From an uncultured Alphaproteobacteria bacterium (GTDB lineage: Bacteria > Pseudomonadota > Alphaproteobacteria > Rhizobiales > Rhizobiaceae), in the NCBI GenBank assembly GCA_929200335.1, contig CAKMZG010000002.1, positions 1 to 18,727 of the forward strand: a stretch of DNA of 18,727 nt, read 5' to 3'. Shown here piece by piece: positions 1 to 6,686 of the stretch (position 1 is its first letter; every line of letters starts with the position of its first letter). The translations under genes and the position numbers were made by a program. The notes beneath the pieces are model-generated. The model saw only the letters and a list, made by a program, of their open reading frames with translations, searched no databases and had not been told where the DNA came from.

Positions 1-189
1 TTTTGTTGCCAATTTTTCATGGCTGATAATTTCATTAAAAGGATGAAACCCCCGCCATAAATAGTCATCCGCGCAATATTTTTCTAATATAGCATTGATC
101 TCTTTTGCTGATTTGCCAGACTTTAAAACTTGGTCTAACTCACCGTAATATTCAGTAATTAATTGTTTTTCTTGACTAAAATCAGACAT
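1..189 (-). CDS. SnoaL/NTF2-like family protein, 5' part only
   Basis: Reading leftwards from an ATG at 189, an open frame of 63 codons runs off the window edge, so only the N-terminal half or less is seen. The start MSDFSQEKQLITEYYGELD is a charged helix, followed near residues 40-55 by a DDYLWRGFHPFNEI segment. That pattern is typical of SnoaL/NTF2-fold small proteins (ester cyclases, isomerases, hydratases) found beside catabolic genes in alphaproteobacteria. A GAAAG ribosome binding site lies 6 bases upstream. The gene is divergent from the hydrolase at 340, and a LacI-type palindrome sits between them, so the two sides are probably co-regulated. The exact reaction cannot be told: the fold hosts many activities and the C-terminal residues that line the pocket are missing. 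Confidence 0.7.
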   Translation of the reverse strand, partial: MSDFSQEKQLITEYYGELDQVLKSGKSAKEINAILEKYCADDYLWRGFHPFNEIISHEKLATK

Positions 190-209
190 AATGTGCTTTC
201 AATATATTG

Positions 210-237
210 CATATAAAAATTTTGCATACGTTTGCAA
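210..237 (-). promoter_or_regulatory. Candidate sigma-70 promoter for the SnoaL-like gene
   Basis: On the minus strand a TTGCAA hexamer (237-232) is followed after 16 bases by TATATG (215-210), about 20 bases before the start codon. The -35 hexamer lies inside the palindromic operator 221-238, so a bound repressor would block it. Assigned by eye from consensus similarity only. Confidence 0.35.
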
Positions 238-238
238 A
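221..238. promoter_or_regulatory. LacI-family operator, left copy
   Basis: The 18-mer TTTGCATACGTTTGCAAA is an inverted repeat around a central CG with one mismatched pair of positions (7 and 12). It shares TTTGCA, the central CG and TGCAAA with the perfect palindrome at 9634-9651 in the other divergent promoter region. Central-CG palindromes of this length are the usual operators of LacI-family proteins, whose hinge helices enter the minor groove at that step. It lies between the SnoaL-like gene and the hydrolase/RraA pair and overlaps candidate -35 boxes for both. The regulator at 12930-13931 is the likeliest binder, by inference. Confidence 0.7.
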
Positions 239-259
239 AAAACTTGCCAAAACTATAGC
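232..259 (+). promoter_or_regulatory. Candidate promoter for the hydrolase/RraA operon
   Basis: TTGCAA at 232-237, inside the operator, is followed after 16 bases by TATAGC at 254-259. This mirrors the minus-strand promoter: the same self-complementary hexamer could serve as the -35 element in both directions. The match is modest and no transcript start is known. Confidence 0.3.
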
Positions 260-339
260 TTTAAGTCTAGGCTTAAATTGAATTTTAAAGGTAATAATTA
301 GTATGAAAATGAAAATTATCAAAATAGAGATGAATTGAA

Positions 340-1032
340 ATGGAACCCATAGTTCTAATTCCTGGCCTCATGTGTGATGCCAGATTATTCAACCCACAAA
401 TTGCAGCACTTTCCAAGCACCATGCTCTGCACCTTGCACCGATTACAGGGTTCAACAGCATGGAAGGGATTGCTGCAAATATTTTAAAATTTGCACCAGA
501 AAAATTTGCTATTGCTGGGCTTTCCATGGGGGGAATTTTAGCCATGGAAATAATGGCGCAAGCTCCTGAACGCGTGAGCTGTCTATGTTTAATGAGTACC
601 AATCCAAAAGCAGAAAACCAAAAGGTACATGCTTGGCGCGATGCTCAAGTAGCAAAGGCATTAGCGGGTAATTTAGAAGCAGTTATGCGTGATGAAATGA
701 AGCCTAATTATCTTACTGATGGCCCAAAACGAGGCCAAATCCTTGATCTTGTCTTAGATATGGCATTGGGTTTAGGCAGTACGGTTTTTCAAGAGCAGTC
801 TGAAGCACTAAAATATCGTTCAGACCAACAAGAAACTTTGAAGAAAGTTACCGTCCCCTCATTAATTTTATGTGGCGAGGATGATGCACTTTGCCCTATC
901 CATCGCCATGAATTAATGCATCAACTCATTCCAAATTCCGAACTGGTTGTCATTGCAGGCGCAGGGCATTTGCCCACCCTTGAGCAGCCTGATATTACTA
1001 CATCAACTCTAATTAAATGGCTAGAGCGTTAA
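340..1032 (+). CDS. Alpha/beta-fold hydrolase
   Basis: This is a 230-residue, probably cytoplasmic hydrolase with no signal peptide or membrane segment. The chain opens with strand IVLIPGLMCDARLF, whose GLMC region would form the oxyanion-hole loop. The nucleophile elbow G-L-S-M-G-G places the catalytic serine at 62. The acid is D181 or D182 in the CGEDD turn, and the histidine is H210 in GAGHLPTLEQP. The triad order and spacing fit a complete family member with a short cap. Its substrate, ester, lactone or C-C bond, is not visible. Its stop codon overlaps the start of the RraA-like gene by one base (TAATG), so the two are translationally coupled and probably act in sequence. The ribosome binding site is weak; a short upstream frame (303-338) ends one base before this start. 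Confidence 0.85.
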   Translation: MEPIVLIPGLMCDARLFNPQIAALSKHHALHLAPITGFNSMEGIAANILKFAPEKFAIAGLSMGGILAMEIMAQAPERVSCLCLMSTNPKAENQKVHAWRDAQVAKALAGNLEAVMRDEMKPNYLTDGPKRGQILDLVLDMALGLGSTVFQEQSEALKYRSDQQETLKKVTVPSLILCGEDDALCPIHRHELMHQLIPNSELVVIAGAGHLPTLEQPDITTSTLIKWLER

Positions 1033-1727
1033 TGACTCCATCTTTATTAAAATTGTTACAATCTGTTGATACCCCAACTGTGTGTAATGCCATTGAAGTC
1101 GCACAAGGCAAGCGCGGTTTTGCGAATTTTACAAGGCAAACCATTCTATCTTCTAATCCTGAAGCCCCAGCCTTAATAGGCTATGCTAGAACCGCAAAAA
1201 TTGCTGGTCTTGAACCTACAACAGAAGAACCCTCTATTATTAAAGAACGGCGAATGGCATATTATAAATATATGAGTGAAGCGCCAGAACCCTCCATCGC
1301 AGTAATTGAAGACACCGATTTTCCTAATTGCATCGCTGCCTATTGGGGCGAGGTTAATTCGACCGTTCATAAGGCCTTTGGTATGAAGGGTGCATTGACC
1401 AATAGTGTTATGAGAGATTTGGGCGATATTGCAGAAGGTTTTACGGTTTTAGCTGGATCTATTGGCCCTAGTCATGGGTTTGTTCGTGTGGAAGAGCTTG
1501 CAACTCCTGTTAAAATTTTTGGCATGACAGTAAACCCTGATGATCTAGTTCATGCGGACCGACATGGTGGCGTTGTCATCCCCAGTGATGTGATTGATAA
1601 ATTAGAAGAAGCTATCCAAACGCTCTTTGCCAGTGAAAAATTAATCATAGAGCCAGCACGCAAACCAGATTTTGATTTTGCTGAATTTGAGAAAGCTTGG
1701 TCTGCATTTGAAAAAGCACGTACTTAA
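1032..1727 (+). CDS. RraA-like protein, probable 2-oxo-4-hydroxy acid aldolase or decarboxylase
   Basis: The protein has 231 residues from the ATG at 1032, which overlaps the hydrolase stop and keeps the usual family N-terminus (LLKLLQSVDTPTVCNAIE). An in-frame ATG at 1017 would add five residues and overlap more of the hydrolase. The RraA fold is a trimeric or hexameric barrel that includes RNase E inhibitors and metal-dependent HMG/CHA-type aldolases with oxaloacetate decarboxylase activity. Here R128-D129 and D132 (MRDLGDI) follow G106-E107 at the spacing expected for the metal and substrate site of the aldolases. Enzymatic function is therefore more likely than RNase E regulation. Pairing with a hydrolase supports a catabolic job: hydrolysis followed by retro-aldol cleavage or decarboxylation of a keto acid. 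The substrate is unknown. Confidence 0.8.
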   Translation: MTPSLLKLLQSVDTPTVCNAIEVAQGKRGFANFTRQTILSSNPEAPALIGYARTAKIAGLEPTTEEPSIIKERRMAYYKYMSEAPEPSIAVIEDTDFPNCIAAYWGEVNSTVHKAFGMKGALTNSVMRDLGDIAEGFTVLAGSIGPSHGFVRVEELATPVKIFGMTVNPDDLVHADRHGGVVIPSDVIDKLEEAIQTLFASEKLIIEPARKPDFDFAEFEKAWSAFEKART

Positions 1728-1744
1728 GCACTCAATGAAAGGTT

Positions 1745-2812
1745 TTAGGTGATGCAGCCACGGGCTGTAACTTTTTCTATACTTTCTATCTTGTCTTTGC
1801 GCGTCAAATAAACTTGATCCACCATATTGCTAATAACGCATACATGATTAGGGATAATTCTCACTTTTTGTCCAACTTCTAAATCAATTGGCTGTTCTGA
1901 GACTAGTCGTCCATGCTCTTCTGATAAATTGTCAATTACAATATTAGGATGTCCAGCCACTAAACCATAGCCCTGTAGGTTAGATAAGTCAGAGGTCAAA
2001 GTTTTGCTACCAGCATCTATTATAACTCTATTAGGTGTTGGGCGTGACACAACCGTAGCCATAATATTTAAAGCGCAATCTGCTTCGCTACATATGTTAC
2101 CTTTAACAAGAGATTTATCATTATAAATATAAGTGCCGGCGCGCCATTCCGTTGCAATGGAAACCTCATGGGCATCCCACATATGCGGTGTGCCACCGCA
2201 AGATACAATATCTACCTCAATCTTGTTGGCTTTTAAAAACTCCACAATTTCAAATAAACAATCTTGTACTTTGGCATTTTGTGCAATGGGTGGGTAGGTC
2301 ATAATGCCCCCAAAATTTAATCCAGCAGAATTCATAATTAACTGTGCAAGTGCCAAAGCCTCTTCTTTGCTCTCAACTCCGCAACGATCAGCACCACTAT
2401 TACATTCAACAAGAATATTTAAAGGTTGAGCATCTGCTTGCGAGAAGCAAGCTGAAAGGCCATTAATTGTAAACGCGTTATCTGCAACTACAGTCAATTT
2501 TTTTACTTTGCTTTGTAGCGCTTTAAGGCGTTGTAATTTCTCATCCCCCAAAATATTATAGGTGATTAAAAGGTCATCCACATCGCACTCACCAATCATA
2601 GCCTCAGCCTCTGATATTTTTTGGCAGGTAATGCCAAAGGCGCCTTTTTGCATTTGTAGTTTTGCCAATTTAGGTAATTTATGCGTTTTAATATGAGGAC
2701 GGTTTGGAATGTTGTGCTTATTACAATAGGCTTGAAAGCGTTCTACATTAGTCTCTACTACATCCATATCAATTAAAATTGCAGGAGTGGTAATTTTCAA
2801 CAGTTCGCTCAT
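1745..2812 (-). CDS. DSD1-type PLP enzyme (D-serine dehydratase / D-threonine or 3-hydroxyaspartate aldolase family)
   Basis: The protein has 355 residues from the ATG at 2812, chosen because AAAGG lies 9 bases upstream and because family members begin near this point. An upstream in-frame ATG at 2869 would add 19 unrelated residues. The fold is an alanine-racemase-like PLP barrel plus a C-terminal beta domain. The RPHIKTHK motif gives the PLP-binding lysine (K42). ECNSGADRCGV and VSCGGTP are phosphate and ring-binding segments. H323 and C325 (PNHVCV) match the divalent metal pair of D-serine dehydratases and D-threonine aldolases. Expected chemistry is metal-assisted retro-aldol cleavage or beta-elimination of a D-3-hydroxy amino acid. 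It is the last gene of the minus-strand run, 96 bases below the hydrolase. The exact substrate cannot be told, and other beta-hydroxyaspartate-cycle genes are not in view. Confidence 0.8.
   Translation of the reverse strand: MSELLKITTPAILIDMDVVETNVERFQAYCNKHNIPNRPHIKTHKLPKLAKLQMQKGAFGITCQKISEAEAMIGECDVDDLLITYNILGDEKLQRLKALQSKVKKLTVVADNAFTINGLSACFSQADAQPLNILVECNSGADRCGVESKEEALALAQLIMNSAGLNFGGIMTYPPIAQNAKVQDCLFEIVEFLKANKIEVDIVSCGGTPHMWDAHEVSIATEWRAGTYIYNDKSLVKGNICSEADCALNIMATVVSRPTPNRVIIDAGSKTLTSDLSNLQGYGLVAGHPNIVIDNLSEEHGRLVSEQPIDLEVGQKVRIIPNHVCVISNMVDQVYLTRKDKIESIEKVTARGCIT
1753..1776 (+). terminator. Probable intrinsic terminator of the hydrolase/RraA operon
   Basis: GCAGCC (1754-1759), a 3-base ACG loop and GGCTGT (1763-1768) form a GC-rich stem, closed by an additional T-A pair. 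It is followed by A, C and five T. It lies 26 bases past the RraA stop. On the other strand the same bases encode the last residues of the DSD1-type enzyme, so the signal is embedded in a convergent gene's coding end. Confidence 0.5.
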
Positions 2813-2877
2813 TTTTGTTGCCTTTATGATTTGTTTTATTAATTTTACAAAACTAACAGTTGGGCGCAATATTTTTT

Positions 2878-2911
2878 TAGAATAATACAGATTTAATTAT
2901 TTATTATTCTA
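2878..2911. repeat. AT-rich inverted repeat after the second hydrolase gene
   Basis: TAGAATAATA (2878-2887) and TATTATTCTA (2902-2911) are perfect 10-base arms around a 14-base AT loop, starting at the hydrolase stop codon. Read on the minus strand the stem is followed by a run of A, not T, so it is not a standard intrinsic terminator. It may be a processing or stability hairpin, or chance in AT-rich DNA. Confidence 0.3.
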
Positions 2912-3664
2912 CAATAAAAAATCTTCTAAAAGCTTGAGATAAATTTCTGGTTTTTCTAACTGTGCCGCATGAGAAGCTTTAGGAATCACCGCAAGCCTGC
3001 AATTTGGTAGGTTTTCCCATAAATACTCAACTTGTGGCCACCGATAAGATTTATCTTCATCACTCCAAAGGATTAAAGTTGGCATGGTTAATTCTTTTAA
3101 TTTATCGCGGCCATCCCAATTTGCCATAGCATCAAGCCCATCCATTGCCGCTTGATGATTAGCTTTAATTCCTACATCAACAAGCAGTTTATGGCCAGAA
3201 TGTTCAGCGCCATCAACAAACCAGGTGGCTGCAATGCGCTCAATGGTTTTAGCTACCCCTTCTTCGGCCAATCTTTCCTTTGACTTTGCAATGGGTTCAA
3301 AACGGTTAGGCATCATACCTAAAGAACCCGTACCATTAAGAACTAATTTTTTAATACGGCTTGCTTGTTTATAAGCTATATTTTGAACTATCATTCCACC
3401 CATAGAATGACCAAGAAGCATAAAGTTTTTAATCTCTAAATCATTCAAAAGTTGCAAAACGCTATCTGCCATATCTTCAATTCTATCATGTCCTTGCAGA
3501 TGCATTGCAGAACCAAAACCTGGCAAATTAGGTGCAATCACATCAAAGAACTGACTGAAATAATTTATTTGTGATTGCCATTGCTCTGCGCCACCTAAGT
3601 AACCATGAACAAGTACTAATGGTTCGCCTTTGCCAGCACGAATATGGGGAAGAATATCTCTCAT
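2909..3664 (-). CDS. Alpha/beta-fold hydrolase
   Basis: This 251-residue protein resembles the esterase, epoxide-hydrolase and C-C bond hydrolase branch of the superfamily. HGYLGG (20-25) is the oxyanion-hole motif. GHSMGG places the nucleophile at S87. The acid is D202 or D204 in the LWSDEDKSY turn, and H232 (ASHAAQLEKP) completes the triad. A cap domain of about 70 residues lies between strands 6 and 7 (roughly 115-190). An AGG ribosome binding site lies about 8 bases before the ATG. The gene follows the FAD reductase by 44 bases and is probably co-transcribed with it. It is not a close copy of the hydrolase at 340: length and cap differ. Substrate unknown; a ring-cleavage or ester product made by neighbouring enzymes is possible. 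Confidence 0.85.
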   Translation of the reverse strand: MRDILPHIRAGKGEPLVLVHGYLGGAEQWQSQINYFSQFFDVIAPNLPGFGSAMHLQGHDRIEDMADSVLQLLNDLEIKNFMLLGHSMGGMIVQNIAYKQASRIKKLVLNGTGSLGMMPNRFEPIAKSKERLAEEGVAKTIERIAATWFVDGAEHSGHKLLVDVGIKANHQAAMDGLDAMANWDGRDKLKELTMPTLILWSDEDKSYRWPQVEYLWENLPNCRLAVIPKASHAAQLEKPEIYLKLLEDFLL

Positions 3665-3708
3665 TGTTATTACCTATATGGGCTATGTAGTTCAATAGAA
3701 GGAATTAT

Positions 3709-4926
3709 TTATATAAGTTCACGGATGTTAAAATCAGAATCTCTAATATGCTCTACCTTGGGCGAATTGCCCGCCTCTAATATTTTTTTACCAACCATGT
3801 AAGCTTGGGGGTCATTCATAGCATCAACGGCGATAAACTTATCGCCTTTAAAATACCAAACAGAGATACTGCCCTCTCGCTTTCCTGTTCTCACAATAGA
3901 ATTTGTGTGGCCAATATTAATGCCAGCAATTTGTAGCTTTACAGCATATTGATCCGACCAAAACCATGGCACAGGCTTATACGGTTTTCCTTGCCCTGAA
4001 ATTTCTAGTGCAACATGTTCACCTTGATCAATTGCATTTTGAACTGATTCTAAGCGCATGTGATTACCATTAAGATGAAACTTTGCACAATCACCACAGG
4101 CATAAATATCGTCCATGGATGTCTGGCCAAAATCATTAACCTCAATACCATTGGAACAAACCAACTGCGCTTGTTGGGCCAATTGATCATTAGCAATAGC
4201 GCCTATACCAACAATGGCTAAATCTGCCTCAATGGTGCTACCATCATCAAGTTGAGCAGATGTTAACTCATCTTTAGTGTTGCCGTGAAACTGTTTTAAA
4301 CTTTTACCTTCAATGATATTAACCCCATGGTTTTCGTGGAGTGTGCGAAAATAATTTGAGGTCTTCTCACTAGCCACTCTTTGCAAAATGCGCTCAGAAG
4401 CTTCAACCAAAGTTACGCTCATTCCCATTTTTGTGAAAACAGCTGCTGCTTCCAACCCGATATATCCACCGCCAACAATAAGTAAGTTAGATTTATTTTC
4501 ACTTGCTGTTTTTAATGTAATAGCATCTTTTTGAGATCTCAATACATGAACATTTTTCAAATTTCCACCAATAGATGGTGGCAATAGTCTGGGGCTTGAA
4601 CCCGTTGCAAATACCAATTTATCATAATTGAGTGTTTCATTGGTTTGTAAATATATACATTTATTTTTGGGATCAACTTTCACAACTTCAGAATGAGTAA
4701 GACATTTAATATGACTGGTGGCATACCAATCTCTAGCTTTAAGCTCTAGGCTCTCTAATGTGCATTCGCCTAGCATATGTTTTTTAGAAAGAGGTGGCCT
4801 TTGATATGGTAAAGATGGCTCTTCACCAACCACGGTAATATCAAATTCAGAATTGATTTCACGCAATTTTGCAGCGCACGAAATGGCTGCCTGCCCCGCG
4901 CCTATGATTAATATTCTTTGTAACAA
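3709..4926 (-). CDS. FAD/NAD(P)-dependent ferredoxin-reductase-like oxidoreductase
   Basis: The protein has 405 residues from a TTG at 4926. I chose this start because GAGGG (4938-4934) stands 7 bases before it. A TTG two codons earlier (4932) is too close to that site, and the ATG at 4940 is out of frame. Domains: FAD-binding GAGQAA near 9-14; the RPPLSK segment at 43-48 typical of rhodocoxin, putidaredoxin and terpredoxin reductases; FATGS at 106-110; an NAD-binding GGGYIGLE at 152-159; and the second FAD motif DIYACGDCA near 270-280. The C-terminal dimerisation-type domain with its VPWFWSDQY motif is typical of this class. Such enzymes pass electrons from NAD(P)H to a small ferredoxin that feeds a P450 or Rieske oxygenase. 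No ferredoxin or terminal oxygenase of those types is present here, so the partner must lie elsewhere. Confidence 0.88.
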   Translation of the reverse strand: MLQRILIIGAGQAAISCAAKLREINSEFDITVVGEEPSLPYQRPPLSKKHMLGECTLESLELKARDWYATSHIKCLTHSEVVKVDPKNKCIYLQTNETLNYDKLVFATGSSPRLLPPSIGGNLKNVHVLRSQKDAITLKTASENKSNLLIVGGGYIGLEAAAVFTKMGMSVTLVEASERILQRVASEKTSNYFRTLHENHGVNIIEGKSLKQFHGNTKDELTSAQLDDGSTIEADLAIVGIGAIANDQLAQQAQLVCSNGIEVNDFGQTSMDDIYACGDCAKFHLNGNHMRLESVQNAIDQGEHVALEISGQGKPYKPVPWFWSDQYAVKLQIAGINIGHTNSIVRTGKREGSISVWYFKGDKFIAVDAMNDPQAYMVGKKILEAGNSPKVEHIRDSDFNIRELI

Positions 4927-4955
4927 ACCCAAACCCTCATACTTGAATTTTAAAT

Positions 4956-4982
4956 ATTATAGGTATGGTAATCCTTAATTGA
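4956..4982 (-). promoter_or_regulatory. Possible internal promoter for the reductase-hydrolase-DSD1 genes
   Basis: A consensus TATAAT (minus strand, 4961-4956) lies 29 bases before the reductase start, in the 77-base gap after the iolJ-type gene. The -35 region is weak (CTCAAT about 16 bases upstream). No hairpin with a T run separates the two gene groups, so read-through from iolJ is equally possible. Confidence 0.3.
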
Positions 4983-5003
4983 GCCTAATACAATCATTAA
5001 CAT

Positions 5004-5831
5004 TTATCTTTTAAATGCTCTTAAGACTTCACGGGTAGCCTCAACCAATGGATCATGAGTTTCTTTTAAAATTTGTACACGGTCAAAACGTGTTTCATCT
5101 TTATTAACTGCATTGCGAAGAGCATTACCAAAGGCAAGTCGTAGCTCAGTGCCAATGTTAAATTTACAAATTTTAGATGTCTGGGCTAGTTTGATACGCT
5201 GCTCATAAGGCACCCCTGATCCACCATGAATAACTAATGGAACTTCTGTTAATACTTCAATAGCACGAATACGAGCTTCATCTAGCCCACCTTCTTTATT
5301 TTGTTGCAAATGCACATTGCCTACAGAAATTGCCATAGCATCAACGCCCGTTTCTTTAGCAAATTTTGCTGCCTCCTCTGGGTCAGTCCCAGCACTATCA
5401 GCACCACCAGAATAGCCCACAAATCCAATTTCACCTTCACAAGACACACCTGCCTTATGAGCCATTTCTGCAATAGCTGCGGTATCATCAATATTTTGCT
5501 GTAAAGGCGTTTTTGAACCATCAAACATTACGGAGGTAAAGCCACTATCAATGGCAATTTTACATTCTTCACTTGTATAGCCATGGTCAAGATGCGCCAC
5601 AACCGGCACCGATGAAGTCTCAGCTAAATGGCGATACATTTTTCCTAAAATTGGCAAGGGTGTATGTTCGCGGCATGAAGGGCCAGCTTGTAAAATTACA
5701 GGGCAATTTTCAGCTTCTGCGGCGGCAACATAGGCGCGCATATCTTCCCATCCAAGAGTAACTAATCCAGCCACGGCATAGCTATTTTTTAATGCAGGCT
5801 GTAAAGCTTGAGCAAGGGTCACTAGGCTCAT
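5004..5831 (-). CDS. iolJ: Class II aldolase, probable 5-dehydro-2-deoxy-6-phosphogluconate aldolase (IolJ)
   Basis: This is a 275-residue class II (zinc) fructose-bisphosphate-aldolase-type barrel. HLDHG gives the catalytic D82 and zinc ligand H83. E134 lies in GEIGFVGYSGG, H174 in SVGNVH, and the third zinc histidine H202 in VIHGGSG. KFNIGTE (223-229) is the phosphate and substrate loop. In this operon the expected reaction is cleavage of 5-dehydro-2-deoxy-D-gluconate 6-phosphate, made by IolC, to dihydroxyacetone phosphate and malonate semialdehyde. Its ATG overlaps the iolB stop as ATGA (5828-5831) with no good ribosome binding site, which implies translational coupling. A fructose or tagatose bisphosphate aldolase is the alternative from sequence alone; position favours IolJ. 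Confidence 0.85.
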   Translation of the reverse strand: MSLVTLAQALQPALKNSYAVAGLVTLGWEDMRAYVAAAEAENCPVILQAGPSCREHTPLPILGKMYRHLAETSSVPVVAHLDHGYTSEECKIAIDSGFTSVMFDGSKTPLQQNIDDTAAIAEMAHKAGVSCEGEIGFVGYSGGADSAGTDPEEAAKFAKETGVDAMAISVGNVHLQQNKEGGLDEARIRAIEVLTEVPLVIHGGSGVPYEQRIKLAQTSKICKFNIGTELRLAFGNALRNAVNKDETRFDRVQILKETHDPLVEATREVLRAFKR

Positions 5832-6670
5832 TTGAATTTCGCAATCATGTCTTTAATGCCAGGAATAGTTTCTAATTGTGCAGCATGGGTAGGTTGAAAA
5901 TATTGCACAAGCGAGCGTTGAGTAAGCCCGCCAAGAATTGTGAAATAATACATTTCATATCCTGGTAATACACAGCAAGGGTGATACCCATTATCAATAC
6001 AAACTGTAGAGCCATCCATAATGTGATAAGCATCTCCTACTTCGTTATCTTCGCGCTGTAACATTTGTAGGCCTGAACCATAATTGGGGCGGAAGCGAAA
6101 ATTATAGGTTTCATCATGACGGGTTTCATCAGGCAAGCGATTGGTATCATGCTTGTGAGATGGAAACCCCGACCAGCCGCCTTGCCCAACAGTATAAAGC
6201 TCACTCACAAGTAAACGGCCAACTTTATCATGTTGTTTTTGCCCTAAAATATGTTTTATTTTTCGATGTGTTTTTGTGTCATCAGAACCATATTGAACCA
6301 AATCAATTTCATCTGCACGCACATCAAAAGGTTCAAGCGCTTTATCATATTTAGCACCTGCAACAAATGTTTCAGTATCATCAGATTTACAAACAATAGT
6401 AGCTTTAGCACCTACTGGCACATATGCCCCTTCTGGCTCTCCATCCCAAACATCAATGCCACGACTGCCAAGGTTGTCATATTTAACCCCTTCAATTTCT
6501 ACATCGATAGAACCTGTTGCTGGTACAATGCAAGTTTCATATCCTGGCACTTGATATTCAAATGCTTCGCCCTTTTTCAATTTGACAATATTAAAATAGT
6601 TTAATGGGACGCGTGAATCTTCAATATCAACGATGGGTTTGTTTTGATTATTATGGGGTGGGATATGCAT
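5828..6670 (-). CDS. iolB: 5-deoxy-glucuronate isomerase IolB
   Basis: This 280-residue protein is the usual length for IolB and aligns in pattern over its whole length. It has two cupin halves: an N-terminal one carrying VPGYETCIVPATGSI and DVWDGEPEGAYVP, and a metal-binding C-terminal half with WSGFPSHKHD (H172, H174), then E187 and the later YHP histidine. It converts 5-deoxy-D-glucuronate to 5-dehydro-2-deoxy-D-gluconate, the step between IolD ring opening and IolC phosphorylation, in the cytoplasm. AAAGG 8 bases before the ATG gives a sound start. It sits 16 bases after iolC and overlaps the aldolase gene by four bases. Confidence 0.93.
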   Translation of the reverse strand: MHIPPHNNQNKPIVDIEDSRVPLNYFNIVKLKKGEAFEYQVPGYETCIVPATGSIDVEIEGVKYDNLGSRGIDVWDGEPEGAYVPVGAKATIVCKSDDTETFVAGAKYDKALEPFDVRADEIDLVQYGSDDTKTHRKIKHILGQKQHDKVGRLLVSELYTVGQGGWSGFPSHKHDTNRLPDETRHDETYNFRFRPNYGSGLQMLQREDNEVGDAYHIMDGSTVCIDNGYHPCCVLPGYEMYYFTILGGLTQRSLVQYFQPTHAAQLETIPGIKDMIAKFK

Positions 6671-6686
6671 AAGGAAAACCTTTCGC

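Noticed and set aside
474..495. Inverted repeat TGCAAAT...ATTTGCA with an 8-base spacer within the hydrolase gene.
   Set aside because: The spacing does not match the 18-bp operators and the bases fit normal codons; no promoter nearby depends on it.
2813..2869. N-terminal extension of the DSD1-type enzyme from an ATG at 2869.
   Set aside because: A ribosome binding site stands in front of the internal ATG at 2812, and the extra residues do not fit the family.
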